NCBI GenBank assembly: GCA_021773235.1
Contig: JAJFKL010000021.1
Location: forward strand, 62,001 to 126,000
Origin: Gammaproteobacteria bacterium
Lineage (GTDB): Bacteria; Pseudomonadota; Gammaproteobacteria; Eutrophobiales; Eutrophobiaceae
Direction of reading: 5' to 3'
DNA: 64,000 nt
The position numbers were made by a program, and so were the translations under genes. The notes below the pieces were generated by a model. It was not told the DNA's origin and searched no databases. It worked only from the letters and a program-made list of their open reading frames with translations. Each line of letters begins with the position of its first letter. Position 1 is the stretch's first letter. This document shows positions 36,469 through 46,236 of this stretch, one piece after another.

Positions 36469-37659
36469 ATGGAACCAATAAAAGACATCATGGGTAAAGT
36501 TGAAATACCAGCTGTTGTTAATGCCCAGTTTATGCAGTTGCTAAACTCGCTATCTGGTCTGAGAATTATCTCGAATTTAGGTAATAAACAACTCAATCGA
36601 GATCGCTTAATTGATGCCATGATGCACGCGGTCTTCGAACATCTTGAAGCAGAAGAATTGTCACTCTATTTACTTGAAGAAGATTCGCTTAAATGCGTTG
36701 CAAACCTAGACTGGAGTGATTTTACTAAAAATAACTCTTCAATCAATAATAAAACTCATAGCTGTTTAATGAGTGATGGCGTCTTGGGAAAGACAGCCAC
36801 AAACAAAGAAATTATTCATATACCCAATTGTAAAACATCAGACGAAAACTTGATCCATTATAAAGCTAATGAGAAAGAAATCGGTTCTTTGATCTGTGCG
36901 CCTTTATTGGTTAATGATTCCTTATTAGGTGTCATTGAGTTAATTCATCCTGAACCAAACCATTTTGATTCATGGCAAGAACACTCCGTGATTATCTACG
37001 CAGATTTAATGAGCATGCTCTTAAATAACGACAAACTTATGCACAATATGAAAAATATTGTCGATGTTCGTACTGAGGAACTTCGTAATGCCCTTGAAGA
37101 GTCTGAAAAATTAAAAGCACGCTATGAAGAAATGTCGGTTATTGACCCATTAACTAAACTATTTAATCGCCGCTATTTTTATACAGAAGTCACCGCAAGT
37201 ATGGCCAGGGCAAAACGCTACGCTCAACCCTTCAGTCTGATGCTGATGGATCTGGATCATTTTAAGATGGTGAACGATTCACATGGTCATGAATGTGGAG
37301 ATAGCGTTTTAAAAACCATTGCGGAGATACTTACTCAGTTCACCCGCGAAGGAGATACGCTTGCTAGAATTGGTGGCGAGGAATTTGTGCTGGCACTGCC
37401 CGAAACTAATCCCGTAGGCGCACAAAAACTTGCTAAACGAATCATATCGACAATTCAAGAAACAGATTGGGATTGCCGGGGAACCAAAATGGATATAACA
37501 ATGAGCATCGGCCTTTCTTCATTACGTCATCATGAAAATGATTTGCTTGATGATGACTTTCAGGTAAGTGACATTCTTAGGGAAGCTGATCGTGCCTTAT
37601 ACTTTGTCAAAGGTCATGGAAGAAACAACATCAAATCTTATTCAGAGATTCAAGAATAA
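36469..37659 (+). CDS. GAF-GGDEF diguanylate cyclase
   Basis: 396 residues from the ATG at 36469, just after the HDOD stop; an upstream ATG at 36448 inside the HDOD gene would give 7 more residues. A GAF-like sensor (about 45-205; SLICAPLLVNDSLLGVIELI) precedes a short coiled linker and the GGDEF domain. The active site is GGEEF within TLARIGGEEFVLALPET. An RxxD inhibitory site (REGD) sits five residues upstream, so c-di-GMP product feedback is likely. It makes c-di-GMP from two GTP. No membrane segment is visible, so input is likely cytosolic. Confidence 0.92.
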   Translation: MEPIKDIMGKVEIPAVVNAQFMQLLNSLSGLRIISNLGNKQLNRDRLIDAMMHAVFEHLEAEELSLYLLEEDSLKCVANLDWSDFTKNNSSINNKTHSCLMSDGVLGKTATNKEIIHIPNCKTSDENLIHYKANEKEIGSLICAPLLVNDSLLGVIELIHPEPNHFDSWQEHSVIIYADLMSMLLNNDKLMHNMKNIVDVRTEELRNALEESEKLKARYEEMSVIDPLTKLFNRRYFYTEVTASMARAKRYAQPFSLMLMDLDHFKMVNDSHGHECGDSVLKTIAEILTQFTREGDTLARIGGEEFVLALPETNPVGAQKLAKRIISTIQETDWDCRGTKMDITMSIGLSSLRHHENDLLDDDFQVSDILREADRALYFVKGHGRNNIKSYSEIQE

Positions 37660-37700
37660 CGGTTCACCACAACATTTATACTACCCCTGCTTCAACTTCT

Positions 37701-37738
37701 CTAAATCACAAATAAATTTGTGGTTCCCCTTGATTTAG
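37701..37738 (+). ncRNA. Nested hairpin downstream of the GGDEF gene / pckG leader start
   Basis: CTAAAT (37701-37706) pairs with ATTTAG (37733-37738) around an inner stem CACAAAT (37707-37713) / ATTTGTG (37716-37722) with a 2-nt loop. It lies 42 bp after the GGDEF stop. It is followed by no T run of note. It may mark the end of the GGDEF transcript or form part of the structured 305-nt interval before pckG. Confidence 0.4.
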
Positions 37739-37752
37739 TCTACTAAAACTAG

Positions 37753-37816
37753 AATGATACACGGACAAGAAGCTGAGATGCGGCTTGGCGACATCAGTTG
37801 TCCGTATTACATCATT
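37753..37816 (+). ncRNA. Candidate structured RNA element upstream of pckG
   Basis: A multi-part stem: ACGGACAA (37761-37768) pairs exactly with TTGTCCGT (37798-37805), an outer AATGAT (37753-37758) pairs with ATCATT (37811-37816), and inside the loop CTG-AG-ATG pairs with CATCAG with a 2-nt bulge. The element lies about 150 nt upstream of the pckG ATG and is more GC-rich than its flanks. No known riboswitch class is recognised. It may equally be a repeat or an operator. Confidence 0.45.
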
Positions 37817-37877
37817 ATAATTTTAATAATTACAATTAGATATATAAGCATCCTTCGTCTTAAAGTTAACAAATTTC

Positions 37878-37918
37878 AATAAAGCAGGGGTTTCTTTCTG
37901 GGAGATTCTGCTTTTATT
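37878..37918 (+). terminator. Terminator-like hairpin in the pckG leader
   Basis: AAAGCAG (37881-37887) pairs with CTGCTTT (37908-37914), followed by TTTATTT-type bases, 47 bases before the pckG start codon. One bulge lets the stem extend by three more A-T pairs (AAT/ATT). A weak intrinsic terminator in a leader suggests attenuation, but the T run is short, so this is uncertain. Confidence 0.4.
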
Positions 37919-37964
37919 TCTTATAGCTATTAAATTTAAACAATCTAAAAAGAGGGAAACATTA

Positions 37965-39770
37965 ATGGCAACGCAAAATAAAAAATTGCTGACCTGGATC
38001 GACAATATGGCTGCCTTGTGTCAACCAGATAACATCGTATGGTGTGATGGTTCAGATGCAGAATGGGACAGCATGTGGGATATCATGGTCAAAGGCGGTA
38101 CCGCCAGAAAACTAAATGAGGACAAGCGTCCTAACAGCTACCATGTTAATTCGATTCCTGCTGATGTAGCGCGAGTTGAGGATCGTACCTATATCTGTTC
38201 AGAGAAAGAAGAAGATGCTGGCCCGACAAATAACTGGGCTGATCCAACTGAAATGCGCAAGACAATGAACACTATGTTCACCGGGTGCATGAAAGGTCGC
38301 ACCATGTATGTCATCCCTTTCAGCATGGGCCCTATCGGTTCTGATATAGCACAAATCGGAGTTGAAATATCAGATTCACCTTACGTCGTCGCAAACATGC
38401 ATACCATGGCTAGAGTGGGTAATGCAGTACTTGATGTTTTAGGTGACGATGGCCACTTTGTTCCATGCCTACACTCAGTCGGTGTTCCATTAGCTAAAGG
38501 CGATAAAGACGCGCCGTGGCCTTGTAATCCAGACAATCGATATATCGTTCATTATCCAGAGACCCGTGAAATCTGGTCTTTTGGTTCTGGTTATGGGGGT
38601 AATGCACTGCTAGGTAAGAAATGTTTTGCATTACGGATTGCATCTACCATGGCACGTGACGAAGGCTGGATGGCTGAGCACATGCTCATCCTGAAACTCA
38701 CAAACCCTGAAGGCGATATTAAATACGTCGCCGGAGCTTTTCCAAGCGCTTGCGGTAAAACTAACCTTGCCATGCTGACGCCAACCATTCCCGGCTGGAA
38801 AGTTGAAACTATCGGCGACGATATTGCCTGGATGAAGTTTGGTGCAGATGGCCAACTCTATGCGATTAATCCTGAGGCAGGTTTCTTTGGTGTCGCGCCT
38901 GGTACTGGCATGGCCACAAACCCGAATGCAATGTTGTCTATGGAGTCTAACGCTATTTTCACTAACGTAGGTGAAACTGATGATGGTGATGTTTGGTGGG
39001 AAGGTATGTCAAAAGAAGCACCTGCTCATTTAATTGATTGGAAAGGCAATGATTGGACACCAGAGTCAGATACCCCTTCCTCACATCCAAATGCGCGATT
39101 CACTGCTCGTGCTGGTCAATGCCCCGTCATTGCTGATGAATGGGAAAATCCTAAAGGTGTTCCTATAAGTGCAATTTTATTCGGTGGTCGTCGTGCCTCT
39201 GTGGTGCCTTTGGCGACAGAATCATTGGATTGGAATCACGGCACGTTCCTCGGCACTATTATCGCGTCTGAGATGACTGCGGCTGCTTTCGGAGCCATCG
39301 GCAAATTACGTCGTGACCCTATGGCAATGCTGCCCTTCTGCGGTTACAACATGGCAGATTACTGGGGCCATTGGTTAGAAATGGGTAAAACGGAAGGTGC
39401 AAAAATGCCTAAGGTTTACTACGTTAACTGGTTCCGTAAGAACGAAGCTGGCAAATTTATGTGGCCAGGCTTTGGCGAGAATAGTCGTGTACTAAAATGG
39501 GTCTTCGAACGATGTGCTGGCAGCGCTGATGCGATTGAAACCGCAATAGGTAATATGCCAACATTAGATGCCATCGATTTTAGCGGTCTGGATATGACTG
39601 AAGATGACATTGCTAGCTTGATGCGTGTGGATACTGAAGGCTGGTTATCTGAGCTACAGGGTATCGAAGAATATTACGATACCTTTGGTGATCATTTGCC
39701 TGCAGAATTGCGAGCACAGGTTCAAGCCCTTCGAAACCGACTTGAATCAACTCAACAAGCTGTAGCGTAA
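37965..39770 (+). CDS. pckG: Phosphoenolpyruvate carboxykinase (GTP)
   Basis: 601 residues, typical of the GTP-dependent family and longer than the ATP form (~540). The kinase loop [12 protein letters not shown] with its catalytic cysteine, the mobile PEP site in [20 protein letters not shown] (in part), and [17 protein letters not shown] are all present. It converts oxaloacetate to PEP in gluconeogenesis. A good ribosome binding site (GAGGGAAAC) precedes the ATG. With glcB nearby it supports growth on C2 or C4 substrates. A strong terminator follows. The 305-bp upstream interval is discussed separately. Confidence 0.97.
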   Translation: MATQNKKLLTWIDNMAALCQPDNIVWCDGSDAEWDSMWDIMVKGGTARKLNEDKRPNSYHVNSIPADVARVEDRTYICSEKEEDAGPTNNWADPTEMRKTMNTMFTGCMKGRTMYVIPFSMGPIGSDIAQIGVEISDSPYVVANMHTMARVGNAVLDVLGDDGHFVPCLHSVGVPLAKGDKDAPWPCNPDNRYIVHYPETREIWSFGSGYGGNALLGKKCFALRIASTMARDEGWMAEHMLILKLTNPEGDIKYVAGAFPSACGKTNLAMLTPTIPGWKVETIGDDIAWMKFGADGQLYAINPEAGFFGVAPGTGMATNPNAMLSMESNAIFTNVGETDDGDVWWEGMSKEAPAHLIDWKGNDWTPESDTPSSHPNARFTARAGQCPVIADEWENPKGVPISAILFGGRRASVVPLATESLDWNHGTFLGTIIASEMTAAAFGAIGKLRRDPMAMLPFCGYNMADYWGHWLEMGKTEGAKMPKVYYVNWFRKNEAGKFMWPGFGENSRVLKWVFERCAGSADAIETAIGNMPTLDAIDFSGLDMTEDDIASLMRVDTEGWLSELQGIEEYYDTFGDHLPAELRAQVQALRNRLESTQQAVA

Positions 39771-39792
39771 TTAATTTACGTAATCTGATTGA

Positions 39793-39817
39793 AGCCCGCC
39801 TTGTGCGGGCTTTTTTT
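39793..39817 (+). terminator. Rho-independent terminator of pckG
   Basis: Stem AGCCCGC (39793-39799) / GCGGGCT (39805-39811) with a 5-nt loop and a seven-T run (39811-39817), 23 bp after the pckG stop. Confidence 0.93.
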
Positions 39818-39819
39818 AT

Positions 39820-40023
39820 GTACAGGATGTACTGTCAGGATTTATGCTCCTGCACCAACAGTAGGCGCTTCAAGCGAATCCTAAGTACCTGCATCCATGC
39901 AGGCAATGCTGCGGGGGCATGGACCTCGGTATCCCCTTGAGGGGTGTGCGCAGGAGCAGCGATTTACAGGGACGTATTTGGTAGAGTCGAGTCTGGAACA
40001 GAGACCGAGGAGTCCGAAGCGAC
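39820..40023. repeat. Dispersed repeat element, copy B, with many short hairpins
   Basis: About 200 bp of higher GC content between convergent pckG and serB. It opens with GTACAGGATGTAC (39820-39832) and ends with CGAGGAGTCCGAAGCGAC (40006-40023); both are reverse complements of copy A at 15546-15579. Internal pairings include TGCTCCTGC (39845-39853) with GCAGGAGCA (39950-39958), CCTGCAT/ATGCAGG (39888-39903), CGCTT/AAGCG (39866-39876) and CCCC/GGGG (39933-39944). No coding potential. It resembles a non-autonomous mobile or REP-type repeat. Confidence 0.65.
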
Positions 40024-40090
40024 AATTTTAATGTGCCTTAGCCGGGACAGCTGCCATTAAGTATTTTTTAATTCAAGATGGGAACTACAA

Positions 40091-41026
40091 TCATGTAATT
40101 CCCATCATCAATAATATTGATGTCAAACTACTAGTATTAATTTGATACGGCGTACCTGAACGAACAAGGGGCTTACCTTTATAGCCAACGCCTATACCTG
40201 CAGCTTGCAACATGGGTAAATCATTCGCTCCATCCCCAACTGTACAAGCCTTCTCTAGTGAAATTGCTAATTGTTTAGCTTCTTCTTTGAGTACGTTTAA
40301 TTTCGTATTCGCGTCAACAATGGGTTCCCGTACTTTTCCTGTTAATTTACCATTGGTAATTTCCGCCTTGTTACAAACATAATGATCAAAGCCCAAGTTT
40401 GCAGCTACTACTTTTACTATCGGCTCAAAACCACCACTGACAAGCACCGTACGTATGCCGTGTTTCTGGGCCAAGTTAACCAGCTCTTCTGCACCAGGGT
40501 TAATTAGAACCTCTTCTGCAATCTCACTAAAAAGCTTCTCTGAAACACCTTTCAACAAACCAACGCGTTCATCTAGAGCTTTACGAAAATCCAATTCTCC
40601 TCGCATTGCTCTGGCAGTAATTTCACAAACCTGCTCCCCAATGCCAATACTCGCTGCAATATCGTCTAATGTCTCAGTTTGAACAATCGTGCTATCCATA
40701 TCGCAAATTAAAAGTTTTTTCTTTCGTCCAGCAACCGGCAAAACAAAAACATCAGCATCTATGTTTAATACCAAAACCAGTAGTTTTTGAAATATTTCCC
40801 ATGTACCTTGAGTTGTTGCTGAAATAAAAAACTCAGTCGCCTGTTTATCAGGCAACGTATTGATGGAATCAATAACGATATTGTTATCATCCAAAAGCTG
40901 TTGTGCTGATTTAACAACAGCGTCATTAGTCGGCAGTGATACCAAGACAACAACAAATGCTGTTTCTGTATCCTCTGTTTCGTTTAATAACCAATAAGGG
41001 TTTGGAAAAGACATGGGCTCATTCAT
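40091..41026 (-). CDS. serB: Phosphoserine phosphatase SerB
   Basis: 311 residues. An N-terminal ACT-like region (about 20-105, TAFVVVLVSLPTNDAVV) precedes a HAD phosphatase with the nucleophile motif DMDSTIVQTE, VLVSGGFEPIV and GDGANDLPMLQAAG. It hydrolyses phosphoserine to serine, the last step of the phosphorylated pathway. It overlaps serA by 4 nt (ATGA-type junction at 41023-41026) and is last in serC-serA-serB. Repeat copy B lies just downstream. Confidence 0.95.
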   Translation of the reverse strand: MNEPMSFPNPYWLLNETEDTETAFVVVLVSLPTNDAVVKSAQQLLDDNNIVIDSINTLPDKQATEFFISATTQGTWEIFQKLLVLVLNIDADVFVLPVAGRKKKLLICDMDSTIVQTETLDDIAASIGIGEQVCEITARAMRGELDFRKALDERVGLLKGVSEKLFSEIAEEVLINPGAEELVNLAQKHGIRTVLVSGGFEPIVKVVAANLGFDHYVCNKAEITNGKLTGKVREPIVDANTKLNVLKEEAKQLAISLEKACTVGDGANDLPMLQAAGIGVGYKGKPLVRSGTPYQINTSSLTSILLMMGIT

Positions 41027-42618
41027 AAAATTAATGAATTGAAATTCAGATACTGTGCATCACGGATATGCTCAATTGCTCTTATGCCATCAAGATCTGT
41101 TGATTTAATTGGTGCGTCTATCTCAAGTAAAGAAATCGCATCACCACGACTTTCCCTACGCCCAAGATGCATATTGGCAATATTAATATTTTGCTTGGCC
41201 GCAAAGTTACCAATCGCGCCTATCACCCCCGGTTCATCCTGATTAGTGATATACAGCATATGCTCACCAAATTCTGATTCTAACTTAATACCTTTAATTT
41301 CAATTAACCTAGGGCGATTCTGTATTAAGGTACCGCAAACACTTCGTGTTTTATCTCCGGCTGTAATACTGATGGTGACGCGATTGTGATACACCTCTTC
41401 GAGATCTTCTTTTGCCTCAGTAACGTGTATACCTCTATCACGTGCTACTTCACGCGCATTAACCACATTGATATCATTAAAGTGTGGTGCTAACACAGAT
41501 TGCACAACCTGAGTGGTCAACGGTTCTACATTCAGCTTCGCTGCATCACCAGCAAACGTTACTGTTATTCCTTGAATTGCCGTATGACTTAGCTGGCCTG
41601 CAAATGCCCCCAGGTAATTGGTCAATTGAAAATAAGGTGCCAGCTGTCTCACTTCTTCTGCTGACAGGTTCGGTGCATTCAGTGCATTTTTTATAGAACC
41701 TTCTAAAAGGTAATCTGAGATTTGTTCAGCAATTTGTACTGCAACTTTCTCTTGTGCTTCTGTTGTAGATGCACCGAGATGTGGTGTACAAATCACATTC
41801 TCCAATCCAAAGAGAGGATTTTCCTTTGCCGGTTCTTCCAGATAAACATCTAACGCTGCGCCTTTTAAATGGCCGCTTTCCAATGCAACACGCAATGCCA
41901 GCTCATCGACTAAACCACCGCGGGCGCAATTGATCAACAGAGCACCTTTCTTCATCTTATTAATCGCAGATGCACTGATGATATTTTCTGTCTCTGGCGT
42001 CTTCGGGACATGCAATGAAATAACATCAGAGGTAGTTAGTAATTCTTCCAGTTCTACTTTTTTAATACCCAGTGCATTAGCACGCTCTTCTGTTAAATAA
42101 GGATCATAGGCTTGAACCTTAAGACCAAAACCTATTGCCTTCTGTGCAACGATAGATCCGATATTGCCAGAACCTATAATGCCGAGCAGCTTGCCAGTTA
42201 ATTCTACACCCATGTATTTAGACTTGGCCCAGGCACCTGCATGAGTCGTTTGGTTGGCCTGCGGGATATGCCGAGCCAAAGAAAACATCATCGCTAGTGC
42301 ATGCTCCGCCGTAGTAATCGCATTACCCATGGGTGTATTCATAACCACAACACCTTTCCCTGTGCATGCCGGGACATTAATATTGTCAACACCGATCCCG
42401 GCACGACCGACAACTTTTAATTGCGTTGCGGCCTGTAAAACCTTTTCTGTCACATTGGTTGAAGAACGTATCGCCAGACCATGAAAGTCAGGAATCATAT
42501 CGAGCAGTTCTTCTTCTGTCATTTTCCCAGTTTGAACGACTTCAATTCCTCGTTGTTCAAAGACATCTACTGCTTGACTAGACATAGGGTCGGAAATTAA
42601 TACTCGTACTTTACTCAT
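41023..42618 (-). CDS. serA: D-3-phosphoglycerate dehydrogenase SerA (long form)
   Basis: 531 residues, the long type with extra C-terminal domains. The NAD fold GIIGSGNIGSIVAQKA, the catalytic arginine loop NCARGGLVDE, and CTPHLGASTTEAQEK with the catalytic histidine are intact. An intervening domain (about 320-450) and a C-terminal ACT domain (from about 455, MLYITNQDEPGVIGAIGNFA) suggest serine feedback control. It oxidises 3-phosphoglycerate to phosphohydroxypyruvate. It overlaps serC and serB by 4 nt on each side. Confidence 0.96.
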   Translation of the reverse strand: MSKVRVLISDPMSSQAVDVFEQRGIEVVQTGKMTEEELLDMIPDFHGLAIRSSTNVTEKVLQAATQLKVVGRAGIGVDNINVPACTGKGVVVMNTPMGNAITTAEHALAMMFSLARHIPQANQTTHAGAWAKSKYMGVELTGKLLGIIGSGNIGSIVAQKAIGFGLKVQAYDPYLTEERANALGIKKVELEELLTTSDVISLHVPKTPETENIISASAINKMKKGALLINCARGGLVDELALRVALESGHLKGAALDVYLEEPAKENPLFGLENVICTPHLGASTTEAQEKVAVQIAEQISDYLLEGSIKNALNAPNLSAEEVRQLAPYFQLTNYLGAFAGQLSHTAIQGITVTFAGDAAKLNVEPLTTQVVQSVLAPHFNDINVVNAREVARDRGIHVTEAKEDLEEVYHNRVTISITAGDKTRSVCGTLIQNRPRLIEIKGIKLESEFGEHMLYITNQDEPGVIGAIGNFAAKQNINIANMHLGRRESRGDAISLLEIDAPIKSTDLDGIRAIEHIRDAQYLNFNSLIL

Positions 42619-43814
42619 GATACTTCTCCTGAATTTAATTCTTCATTTATCCAACGCGCATATGCCCAATCTAGCCACGGCATTAATTTTTCCAGATCAG
42701 TCGCTTCAACTGTTGCGCCACCCCATATTCGAAAACCTGTGGGTGCACTACGATAAGCGGCTATATCATAAGCAACGTCTTCTTCTTCCAACCATTGACA
42801 CATTAAACCAACCGCTGTTTGTTGTTGTTCGTCACTTAAGATTGAAAATTCTTTGGACACAAGCTTTAAACACATTGACGTGGTAGATAATGTTTCTGAT
42901 TTATTTGGCAACCAATCTATCCATTCGGTTTCACTCACCCAAGTATCCACGGCCTTAAAATTATCATCACAGCGTTGAATCAGTGCGGGTAGTCCACCAA
43001 TCGATTCAGCCCAACTTAATGCCGAGTGCAGATCCTCCAGCGCCAACATACTAGGTGTATTTAATGTCGCACCTTTAAACACGCCTGAAGTCACTTTGCC
43101 GCTCTTGGTAATGCGAAAGATCTTCGGTAATGGTCGCGGTGGTTGATAATTTTCTAGACGCTTAATAGCCTTTGGACTTAAAGCTAGCATCCCGAATCCC
43201 CCTTCACTACCCAATACTTTTTGCCAAGACCAGGTAACAACATCGAGCTTTTTATAATCCATTTCCATGGCAAATGCTGCAGAAGTAGCATCACAAAAAA
43301 CAATGCCTTTTTGATCTGGAGAGATCCAGTTCAAATCAGGAACTCGAACGCCACTAGTCGTGCCGTTATAAACGAAGACGATATCGCGATCAGTTTTTGC
43401 CTGAGTTAAATCTGGCAAATCACCGTAGTCAGCTTGATATATATTCAGATCATCAATCTTCAATTGATTCTTAATGTCACCAGCCCAATCACTGGAAAAA
43501 CTTTCCCAGACAAAGACATCGACACCGCATTGCCCGAGCATCGACCATAAGGCCAATTCAAAGGCTCCGGTGTCAGAAGCAGGCACGATCGCGAGTTGCC
43601 AATCATCAGGTAAACCTAATAATTTAGCCGAATGCGAGATGGCTTCTTGTAAACGTGATTTTGGGATTGAGGCTCGATGACTTCGGCCAAGATTACTGAC
43701 AGAAAGGTTAGAAAGATTCCAACCTGGATGTTTTTTACACGGTCCGGATGAAAAACGAGGATCGTCCGGCCGCAATGCAGGCTTTTCACAAAGCCGTTTA
43801 GCAGATGCGTTCAT
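42615..43814 (-). CDS. serC: Phosphoserine aminotransferase SerC (Methanosarcina-type family)
   Basis: 399 residues, PLP fold-type I. The N-terminus KPALRPDDPRFSSGPCKKHP and the lysine loop SWQKVLGSEGGFGMLAL match the TIGR01365 branch seen in methanogens, alphaproteobacteria and some others, rather than the ~360-residue E. coli SerC. It transaminates phosphohydroxypyruvate with glutamate. It is first in the serC-serA-serB run and overlaps serA by 4 nt. It is divergent from glcB across 192 bp. Confidence 0.93.
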   Translation of the reverse strand: MNASAKRLCEKPALRPDDPRFSSGPCKKHPGWNLSNLSVSNLGRSHRASIPKSRLQEAISHSAKLLGLPDDWQLAIVPASDTGAFELALWSMLGQCGVDVFVWESFSSDWAGDIKNQLKIDDLNIYQADYGDLPDLTQAKTDRDIVFVYNGTTSGVRVPDLNWISPDQKGIVFCDATSAAFAMEMDYKKLDVVTWSWQKVLGSEGGFGMLALSPKAIKRLENYQPPRPLPKIFRITKSGKVTSGVFKGATLNTPSMLALEDLHSALSWAESIGGLPALIQRCDDNFKAVDTWVSETEWIDWLPNKSETLSTTSMCLKLVSKEFSILSDEQQQTAVGLMCQWLEEEDVAYDIAAYRSAPTGFRIWGGATVEATDLEKLMPWLDWAYARWINEELNSGEVS

Positions 43815-44006
43815 TGTCTAATCTCTAATTAGTCGACGGTTTGCTCCGTCAGGCACGGAAAATACTATCTGAATTTGGCAAGAATGCAAAAATTATTTTT
43901 TTATTTGTAAAAGGATTGATATTGCTTTGAGCATTAAATTCACTTAATCTGCTGCGTCGCATCATTAATTAAAATATTAATCAAGTCTAAAGGTATCAGT
44001 GAAACC

Positions 44007-46193
44007 ATGGCCATTGAAACTGAAAACTACGTTACAGCAGGAAAGCTACAGATCAAAAAAAGTCTCTATGAACTCGTAAAAAAAGAGATCGCGCCAAAAA
44101 CAGAAGTTACGAGCAAAAACTTCTGGGCATCACTAGAGAAAATACTTTCCGACTTCATGCCAAGAAATGCAGCGTTATTAAAAAAACGCGATGATTTACA
44201 AAAAAAGATAGATGCTTGGCATATTGAACATCGTGGAAAAAAACATAAGCCTGCAGCCTATAAAAAGTTCCTGAAAGAAATCGGTTATCTAGTCGATGAA
44301 GTTGAAGATTTTAATATTAATACTGAAAATGTTGATGATGAAATTGCACTTGTACCGGGCCCTCAACTTGTCGTTCCATTAGATAACGCCCGTTATGTTT
44401 TAAATGCCGTTAATGCGCGTTGGGGTAGTTTATATGACGCCTCTTATACGACTGACACCATTCCACAAGGAAATGGTTGTAGAAATATCAAAAAATATAA
44501 TCCCATCCGAGGTGATCGTGTTATTGAGCGTGGACGAAACCTGCTTGATAGACATTTTGCATTGGAAAGAGATACACACAAGCATGTGACGCAATATCTT
44601 ATAAGAAATAATCAACTCGTAGTGCATTTCGGCGACGGCACTGAAACAACATTACTCAAACCACAGCAGTTTGTAGGATATACCGGTAAACCAGACAACC
44701 CCGACTCGGTGCTTCTCTCCCATCATAATTTACATGTGGAGATCAAATTTGGTGATGGCCTATTTATTGGTCGCCGCGACCATGCCAAGATTTATGATAT
44801 ACATATTGAGTCTGCTATCACTGCGATCATGGATTGTGAAGACTCAGTTGCCTCTGTCGATACAGAAGATAAATTAAAAGTTTATCGTAACTGGTTAGGT
44901 CTTATGAAAGGCACCTTAGTTCGTTCAGTTGAAAAAGATGATAAAACGATCGAACGTGCCATGGAACCAGATAAAAAGTTCATTGGGTCAGGTGGCAAAC
45001 CTGTAATTAAAAAGGGGCGAAGCCTGATGTTGGTGCGTAATGTTGGCAGCCAACTTTATACCGATATGGTTTTGTTTAATGGAAAGCAGGTTCCTGAGAC
45101 AATGGTAGACTTAATGGTCACATCACTTTGTGCTATCCATGATTTAAACGGTACTTCAAAACGTCCAAACAGCTTAAAAGGCTCTGTGTATATTGTTAAA
45201 CCGAAGATGCATGGCCCCGATGAAGTTGCTTTTGCTAATGAATTATTCGCGCGCGCTGAAGAAGCACTCAATTTATCTAAAAATACCTTAAAAATGGGCA
45301 TCATGGATGAAGAACGCCGTACCTCAGTTAATCTGAAAGCATGTATAAAGGCAGTGAGTGAACGTCTGGTTTTCATCAACACCGGCTTTTTGGATCGTAC
45401 TGGTGATGATATCCACACGAATATGGAAGCAGGTCCTATCGTACCTAAGGGAGAGATCAAACAGGCTAAATGGTTACATGCCTATGAAGAATCCAATGTC
45501 CAGATCGGCCTTGAATGTGGTTTGAAAGATAAAGCACAGATTGGTAAAGGCATGTGGGCAATGCCTGAAGAAATGCAGAATATGATGAAGGCCAAGATTC
45601 AACATCTTAAGGCAGGTGCCAATACATCCTGGGTGCCTTCACCAGTTGCAGCAACATTACACTCTATTCATTACCATCGTCTCAACGTTAAAAGCAGACA
45701 AGATGCCTTGATGACTGCAGCCAAGGTACCGGTAGATGATATTCTCGATATTCCAGTGATGGATAAAAAACGTAAATTATCCGCGCTGGAGATACGCCAT
45801 GAACTGGAGAACAATGCACAAGGCATACTCGGTTATGTATCACGATGGGTAGGCCAAGGTGTCGGTTGTTCCAAGGTACCAGACATCAATGATGTTGCAT
45901 TGATGGAAGATTGTGCGACCTTAAGAATATCGAGTCAGCATATTGCAAACTGGTTGCATCATGGCATCGTTACCAAAGAAGAAGTGCGTGATGCAATGAA
46001 ACGAATGGCAGTGATAGTTGACCGACAAAACCGTGACGATAAAAACTATGAGCCGATGTCCAAAGATTTCAAGACCAGTGTGCCATTTATAGCTGCTCTC
46101 GATCTGGTTCTAAAAGGTCGTAAACAAGCAAACGGTTATACTGAATTTATTCTGTATAAACGACGACAAGAACAAAAAGCGTTGGCCCAATAA
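44007..46193 (+). CDS. glcB: Malate synthase G
   Basis: 728 residues, the usual length of the G isoform. Motifs: AIMDCEDSVASVDTEDK with the active-site acids, MHGPDEVAFANELFARAEE, LVFINTGFLDRTGDDIHTNM (in part FLDRTGDDIHTNMEAGP), and the C-terminal ISSQHIANWLHHG. It condenses glyoxylate with acetyl-CoA. Isocitrate lyase is not in the window, so use for glycolate or glyoxylate assimilation is equally possible. A bidirectional terminator lies just after it. Confidence 0.97.
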   Translation: MAIETENYVTAGKLQIKKSLYELVKKEIAPKTEVTSKNFWASLEKILSDFMPRNAALLKKRDDLQKKIDAWHIEHRGKKHKPAAYKKFLKEIGYLVDEVEDFNINTENVDDEIALVPGPQLVVPLDNARYVLNAVNARWGSLYDASYTTDTIPQGNGCRNIKKYNPIRGDRVIERGRNLLDRHFALERDTHKHVTQYLIRNNQLVVHFGDGTETTLLKPQQFVGYTGKPDNPDSVLLSHHNLHVEIKFGDGLFIGRRDHAKIYDIHIESAITAIMDCEDSVASVDTEDKLKVYRNWLGLMKGTLVRSVEKDDKTIERAMEPDKKFIGSGGKPVIKKGRSLMLVRNVGSQLYTDMVLFNGKQVPETMVDLMVTSLCAIHDLNGTSKRPNSLKGSVYIVKPKMHGPDEVAFANELFARAEEALNLSKNTLKMGIMDEERRTSVNLKACIKAVSERLVFINTGFLDRTGDDIHTNMEAGPIVPKGEIKQAKWLHAYEESNVQIGLECGLKDKAQIGKGMWAMPEEMQNMMKAKIQHLKAGANTSWVPSPVAATLHSIHYHRLNVKSRQDALMTAAKVPVDDILDIPVMDKKRKLSALEIRHELENNAQGILGYVSRWVGQGVGCSKVPDINDVALMEDCATLRISSQHIANWLHHGIVTKEEVRDAMKRMAVIVDRQNRDDKNYEPMSKDFKTSVPFIAALDLVLKGRKQANGYTEFILYKRRQEQKALAQ

Positions 46194-46207
46194 AAGCTAT
46201 TTAAATA

Positions 46208-46232
46208 AATACTCCCTCTATGAGGGAGTATT
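46208..46232. terminator. Bidirectional terminator between glcB and the PfkB kinase gene
   Basis: A 10-bp perfect stem AATACTCCCT (46208-46217) / AGGGAGTATT (46223-46232) with a 5-nt loop lies between the two convergent stops (46193 and 46237). T-rich bases flank it on the minus strand; on the plus strand the T content is weaker. Confidence 0.8.
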
Positions 46233-46236
46233 GTTC

